Shown piece after piece: positions 60,773 to 64,000 of a stretch of 64,000 bases of DNA. Made by a program: the position numbers and the translations under genes. Below the pieces are notes generated by a model. That model searched no databases and was not told the origin of the DNA. It saw only the letters and a list, made by a program, of their open reading frames with translations. Within the stretch, counting starts at the first letter, position 1, and every line of letters begins with the position of its first letter. This DNA comes from Nonomuraea jiangxiensis (GTDB lineage Bacteria; Actinomycetota; Actinomycetes; Streptosporangiales; Streptosporangiaceae): the NCBI RefSeq assembly GCF_900099965.1, contig NZ_FNDJ01000002.1:372001-436000 (forward strand). Direction: 5' to 3'.

Positions 60773-60791
60773 TCATAGCCTGCGGCTATGA
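60773..60791. promoter_or_regulatory. LysR-type inverted repeat overlapping the regulator start codon
   Basis: TCATAGCC and GGCTATGA (8-base arms, 3-base spacer); the right arm contains the ATG of the LysR gene (60788-60790). The core ATA-N9-TAT fits the T-N11-A LysR box. Binding here would block translation-start-proximal transcription of the regulator and could activate the divergent YeiH-like gene. Confidence 0.55.
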
Positions 60792-61678
60792 GCGGGCTGC
60801 CTGATCTCGATTCGTTGAAGCTTCTCGTCGATGTGGGCGAACTGGGCAGTCTGGGGCAGGCGGCGAAGGCGGCGGGGATCGCGCAGCCGTCGGCCAGCAA
60901 GCGCGTCGCCCACCTCGAACGCCGCCTCGGCCTGCCGTTGATCGAACGCACGCCGAGGGGATCCACGCTCACCGCCGAGGGCAGGATGGTGGCCGACTGG
61001 GCCGCCCACGTGCTGGCCGCCGCCCACGAGCTCATGCGGGCCGTCCAGGCCGTGCGGACCAGCGAGGCGGCCCATCTGAGGGTGGCGTCCAGCATGACGG
61101 TGGCCGAGTACCTGGTGCCCCGGTGGCTCGGCGAGCTGCAGAACCGCGAACCCGACGTGCAGGTGGGGCTGGACGTCGTCAACTCGGCCGACGTCGCGGC
61201 GCGGGTGCTGCGCGAGGAGGTGGAGCTGGGGTTCGTCGAGGGGCCGCAGGTGCCGGAGGGCCTGGCCAGCCGGGTCGTGGGCACCGACCGGCTGGTGGTC
61301 GTGGTGGCCCCGGGTCATCCGTGGGCGCGCCGCCGCACGGTGCTGAGAGGGCCGGAACTGGCCGCCACGCCGCTGGTGGTGCGGGAGCCCGGGTCGGGTA
61401 CGCGGGAGACCCTGGACGTGGCGTTCACGACCCTGCCTCGGGCCAGTCCGCGGCTGGAGCTGGGGTCGAACTCCGCCGTCAAGGGGGCGGCGCAGGCGGG
61501 CGCGGCGCCCGCGGTGCTCAGCGGGTACGCGGTCGAGGCCGAGGTGGCGACCGGGCGCCTGGTGGAGGTGCCGCTGGCGGGGCTCAACCTGGTCAGGAGC
61601 CTGCGCGCGGTGTGGCGGCGTGGCCGCCCGCTCGCCGGCCCGGCCGCCACGCTGCTCAGCATCGCCAGCCGCCCCTGA
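60788..61678 (+). CDS. LysR-family transcriptional regulator
   Basis: A 296-residue LysR regulator. The N-terminal winged HTH has LKLLVDVGELGSLGQAAKAA, GIAQPSASKRVAHLERRLGL and PLIERTPRGSTLTAEGRMV. The C-terminal effector domain follows (AAHLRVASSMTVAEYLVPRW, VELGFVEGPQVPEGL, VVAPGHPWARR). The effector is likely a small anion, given the divergent YeiH-like transporter, in line with YeiE/CysB-type regulators; this is inference. The start is inside the palindrome noted at 60773-60791. ATG 60788 gives the conserved N-terminus. Confidence 0.9.
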   Translation: MSGLPDLDSLKLLVDVGELGSLGQAAKAAGIAQPSASKRVAHLERRLGLPLIERTPRGSTLTAEGRMVADWAAHVLAAAHELMRAVQAVRTSEAAHLRVASSMTVAEYLVPRWLGELQNREPDVQVGLDVVNSADVAARVLREEVELGFVEGPQVPEGLASRVVGTDRLVVVVAPGHPWARRRTVLRGPELAATPLVVREPGSGTRETLDVAFTTLPRASPRLELGSNSAVKGAAQAGAAPAVLSGYAVEAEVATGRLVEVPLAGLNLVRSLRAVWRRGRPLAGPAATLLSIASRP

Positions 61679-61693
61679 ACCGGCCACCCGCCA

Positions 61694-61824
61694 GGCCCGT
61701 CGGCAAGTGCCGCCCCCGAGGCCCGCCCGGGAAGCCCGCCCGGGAAGCCCGTCGGCAAGGCCCGTCGGCAAGTGCCGCTCGGCCCGCCCGCGAGGCCCGC
61801 CTGCGAGGCCCGCTCGGGAGGCCC
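61694..61824. repeat. Intergenic degenerate 13-bp repeats
   Basis: About nine loosely conserved units such as GCCCGTCGGCAAG, GCCCGCCCGGGAA and GCCCGCCTGCGAG follow the LysR stop. Some adjacent units are identical. The spacer to the next gene (267 bases) holds nothing else recognisable; an AT-richer stretch at 61905-61940 may hold the promoter of the FAD enzyme. Confidence 0.7.
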
Positions 61825-61945
61825 CGGGGCGGTGGCGCTCGCGGAACGTAAGGCCGCCCCGGCTGCCTGCAGTGCCGTGCGACGGTGTGTGGTCGGGGGG
61901 TGGGGTTGTTGACGGATGGTGTGGTTTGGGACTTATGGTGCGGTA

Positions 61946-63451
61946 ATGAGGGTGTATGACGTGGTTGTAGCCGGTGGTGGGCACAACGGGCTGGTCGCGG
62001 CCGCGTACCTGGCCAGGGCCGGGCGGCGGGTGCTGGTGCTGGAGCGGTACGGTCACGTCGGCGGCCTGGCGATCTCGGCCCGGCCGTTCCCCGGGGTCGA
62101 CGTACGGCTGTCGCGCTATTCCTACCTGGTCAGCCTGCTACCGTCGAAGATCGTCCGGGACCTGGGGCTGGACCTGGAGCTGAGGCGCCGGCGATATGCC
62201 TCCTACACCCCCACCGGGGACACCGGGCTGCTCGTGGACAACGTGGACGCGGGTCGGACGGCGGCCTCGTTCGCGGCGGTCACGGGAGGCCGGCGCGACC
62301 ACGAGGCGTGGCAGGACTTCTACGGCATGGTGCAGCAGGTCGCGCAGGCATTGGCGCCCACCCTGCTCGAACCGCTGCGCAAACCCGTCGAGATCGAGCG
62401 GTTGGTCGGGGCGCAGGCGTGGCGGGACCTGTTCGCCCGGCCGATCGGCGAGACCGTGGCGGAGCGGTTCCGCGATGACACCGTACGGGGTGTCGTGCTC
62501 ACCGACGCGCTCATCGGCACCTTCGCCGACCCCGCCGCCGATCTGCTGGCCAACCGGTGCTTCCTCTATCACGTGATCGGCGACGGCACCGGCGACTGGA
62601 ACGTCCCCGTGGGCGGGATGGGCGCGGTGTCCGGCGCGCTGGAGGCGGCGGCGCGGCGGGCGGGGGCGGAGATCAGGACCGGGGCGGAGATCGTCGGGAT
62701 CGCGCCGTCCGGGGAGGTCACGTTCGAGTCGGAGGGCCGCGAGCACACGGTGAACGGTACGCGGGTGCTGGTCAACCTGCCGCCCGCCGTGCTCGACCGG
62801 GTGATGGGCCGGCCGGCGACGGTGTCCGAGGGGGCGCAGCTCAAGGTCAACATGGTGCTGGCCCGCCTGCCCAGGCTGAAGGACCCGACGGTGGACCCGC
62901 GGGCGGCCTTCAGCGGGACGTTCCACATCAACGAGGGCCATGATCAGCTGGCCAGGGCGTACGCGCAGGCGGCGAACGGCGAGATCCCGGAACTGCCGCC
63001 GGCCGAGGTCTACTGCCATTCCCTGACCGACCCGTCCATTCTCGGCCCGGAACTGCGCGGGAAGGCCGAGACGATGACGCTGTTCGGCCTGCACATGCCA
63101 GCCCGACTTTTCCGGAAAAATCCCGATAAATCGCGGGAAGTCGCTTTGGATGCCACCTTCGCCTCCATCAACTCCGTCCTCGCCGAACCCATCGAGGACT
63201 GCCTGCTCCGGACCCCCGACGGCACCCCGTGCGTGGAGGCCAAAACGCCCGTCGATCTCGAAAAGGACGCGGGACTCCCCGGCGGTCACATTTTCCACAA
63301 GGACCTGACCTGGCCGTACGCGGAGGAAAGCGGCTGGGGCGTGGAAACCGCGCACGAGCGCATCCTCATTTGCGGCGCGAGCGCCCGCAGGGGCGGCGGC
63401 GTCAGCGGAATCCCCGGCCACAACGCGGCCATGGCCGTTCTGGGACGCTGA
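61946..63451 (+). CDS. FAD-dependent oxidoreductase, phytoene dehydrogenase-like (PYROXD2-type)
   Basis: A 501-residue flavoprotein of the COG1233 group. The dinucleotide fold is VYDVVVAGGGHNGLVAAAYL, followed by the LVLERYGHVGGLAISARPFP segment. The middle has GDWNVPVGGMGAVSGALEAA, and the C-terminus ends with RILICGASARRGGGVSGIPG and HNAAMAVLG, the second FAD contact. Related proteins include phytoene desaturases and the vertebrate PYROXD2; without carotenoid genes nearby, a pigment role is not supported. ATG 61946 is right at the fold; an in-frame ATG at 61916 is less likely. It stands alone. Confidence 0.85.
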   Translation: MRVYDVVVAGGGHNGLVAAAYLARAGRRVLVLERYGHVGGLAISARPFPGVDVRLSRYSYLVSLLPSKIVRDLGLDLELRRRRYASYTPTGDTGLLVDNVDAGRTAASFAAVTGGRRDHEAWQDFYGMVQQVAQALAPTLLEPLRKPVEIERLVGAQAWRDLFARPIGETVAERFRDDTVRGVVLTDALIGTFADPAADLLANRCFLYHVIGDGTGDWNVPVGGMGAVSGALEAAARRAGAEIRTGAEIVGIAPSGEVTFESEGREHTVNGTRVLVNLPPAVLDRVMGRPATVSEGAQLKVNMVLARLPRLKDPTVDPRAAFSGTFHINEGHDQLARAYAQAANGEIPELPPAEVYCHSLTDPSILGPELRGKAETMTLFGLHMPARLFRKNPDKSREVALDATFASINSVLAEPIEDCLLRTPDGTPCVEAKTPVDLEKDAGLPGGHIFHKDLTWPYAEESGWGVETAHERILICGASARRGGGVSGIPGHNAAMAVLGR

Positions 63452-63533
63452 AGTGGAGCGAATCCAGCCGATCTCATGAACACCAGCGGACCCCTTCATC
63501 GCGTTCTCATGATGAGGCCCTAGCGTTTAAGCC

Positions 63534-64000
63534 ATGAGTGAGCCCGCCCGTTTGCTGGTCGTTGACGACGAGCCCGCCTTGCGTGAGGCGCTGCAGTCGA
63601 GCCTGGAGTTCGAGGGCTACGAGGTCGTCACCGCCGGCGACGGGCACGCGGCGCTCGCCACGCTGGCCGCAGGACCCTTCGACGCGGTGCTGCTCGACGT
63701 CATGATGCCGCGCCTCGACGGACTGACCGCCTGCCGCCGGCTGCGGGCCTCGGGCAACCACATCCCCGTCCTCATGCTCACGGCCCGCGACGCGGTCGGC
63801 GACCGGGTCTCCGGGCTGGACGCGGGGGCCGACGACTACCTCGTCAAGCCGTTCGAGCTGGACGAGCTGCTGGCCCGGGTGCGGGCCCTGCTGCGCAGGG
63901 GCGCGCTCAACGCCGGCGCGCCCGAGGCCGACACGCTGTCCTACGGCGACCTGCGGATGGACCCGGCGACCAGGGAGGTCACCCGGGGCACGCGCCGGCT
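63534..64000 (+). CDS. OmpR-family response regulator, 5' part (MprA-like)
   Basis: The first 155 residues of a response regulator cut by the window end. The receiver domain has the acidic pair in LLVVDDEPALREAL, phosphoacceptor Asp in VLLDVMMPRLDGL, the Thr in VLMLTARDAVGDR and Lys in DDYLVKPFELDELLARVRAL. The start of the winged-helix output domain (LSYGDLRMDPATREVTRG) is visible. It resembles MprA/TcrA regulators of envelope stress; a sensor kinase probably follows beyond the window. ATG 63534 fits the conserved start. Confidence 0.92.
   Translation, partial: MSEPARLLVVDDEPALREALQSSLEFEGYEVVTAGDGHAALATLAAGPFDAVLLDVMMPRLDGLTACRRLRASGNHIPVLMLTARDAVGDRVSGLDAGADDYLVKPFELDELLARVRALLRRGALNAGAPEADTLSYGDLRMDPATREVTRGTRR

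Noticed and set aside
61946..63451. Carotenoid biosynthesis locus
   Set aside because: The enzyme is phytoene-dehydrogenase-like, but no phytoene synthase or other crt genes are near; PYROXD2-type oxidoreductase fits better.

Overview
The window looks like chromosomal DNA from a high-GC actinomycete. Third codon positions are almost all G or C, GTG and TTG starts are common, ATGA-type gene overlaps recur, and proline/threonine-rich linkers are frequent. The gene families (Fn3/MoxR/DUF58 block, RHH-Clp_N protein, large LuxR ATPase regulators) fit the Streptosporangiales, possibly Nonomuraea or a relative; that placement is inference. No rRNA, tRNA, CRISPR array, prophage or intact insertion sequence was seen.

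Layout. 1-14 kb: the edge of an LCP-like membrane protein gene, a crotonase, two alpha/beta hydrolases, the sbcD-sbcC DNA-end-processing pair, an epimerase-like SDR, a HAD phosphatase divergent from an MHS-type transporter, and a homocitrate/isopropylmalate synthase-like gene divergent from a citrate synthase carrying an N-terminal HTH. 14.5-20.7 kb: a tightly overlapped three-gene minus-strand operon (helical winged-helix protein, second winged-helix protein, SMC-like ATPase). It resembles a MukFEB/Wadjet-type condensin but has no JetD nuclease beside it, and it is the best candidate for an undescribed system. 20.8-27.8 kb: an Fn3 membrane protein, MoxR ATPase, DUF58 protein and a transglutaminase-fold membrane protein whose catalytic Cys-His-Asp positions are all replaced. 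27.8-33.6 kb: an AlkZ-like protein, an RHH-Clp_N protein with a palindrome at its promoter, a 30-residue membrane peptide, decayed gene fragments, CorA, an NTF2-like protein, an amidohydrolase and an M50-like protease. 33.6-42.2 kb: a receptor Ser/Thr kinase, a fused alpha-beta E1 dehydrogenase, a secreted repeat protein, a 42-bp-repeat coiled-coil protein, and a PadR-controlled DrrAB-type ABC exporter with a striking double-palindrome operator.

42.3-48.8 kb: a TetR regulator divergent from a leucine/isovalerate degradation operon (carboxyltransferase, biotin carboxylase, HMG-CoA lyase, acyl-CoA dehydrogenase). Together these would take isovaleryl-CoA to acetoacetate and acetyl-CoA, with the hydratase step supplied elsewhere, perhaps by the crotonase at the left edge. 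48.8-64 kb: a GNAT protein, a giant LuxR-family ATPase regulator, an internally deleted IS5-family remnant, an APH-like kinase, a 965-residue repeat-rich protein, the psuG-psuK pseudouridine catabolic pair, a YeiH-like exporter divergent from a LysR regulator, a phytoene-dehydrogenase-like FAD enzyme, and the start of an OmpR-type response regulator.

A window-wide theme is minisatellite growth. In-frame tandem repeats with periods of 12, 15, 30, 42, 48 and 72 bp lie inside at least six genes, including sbcC itself, and two further arrays are intergenic.
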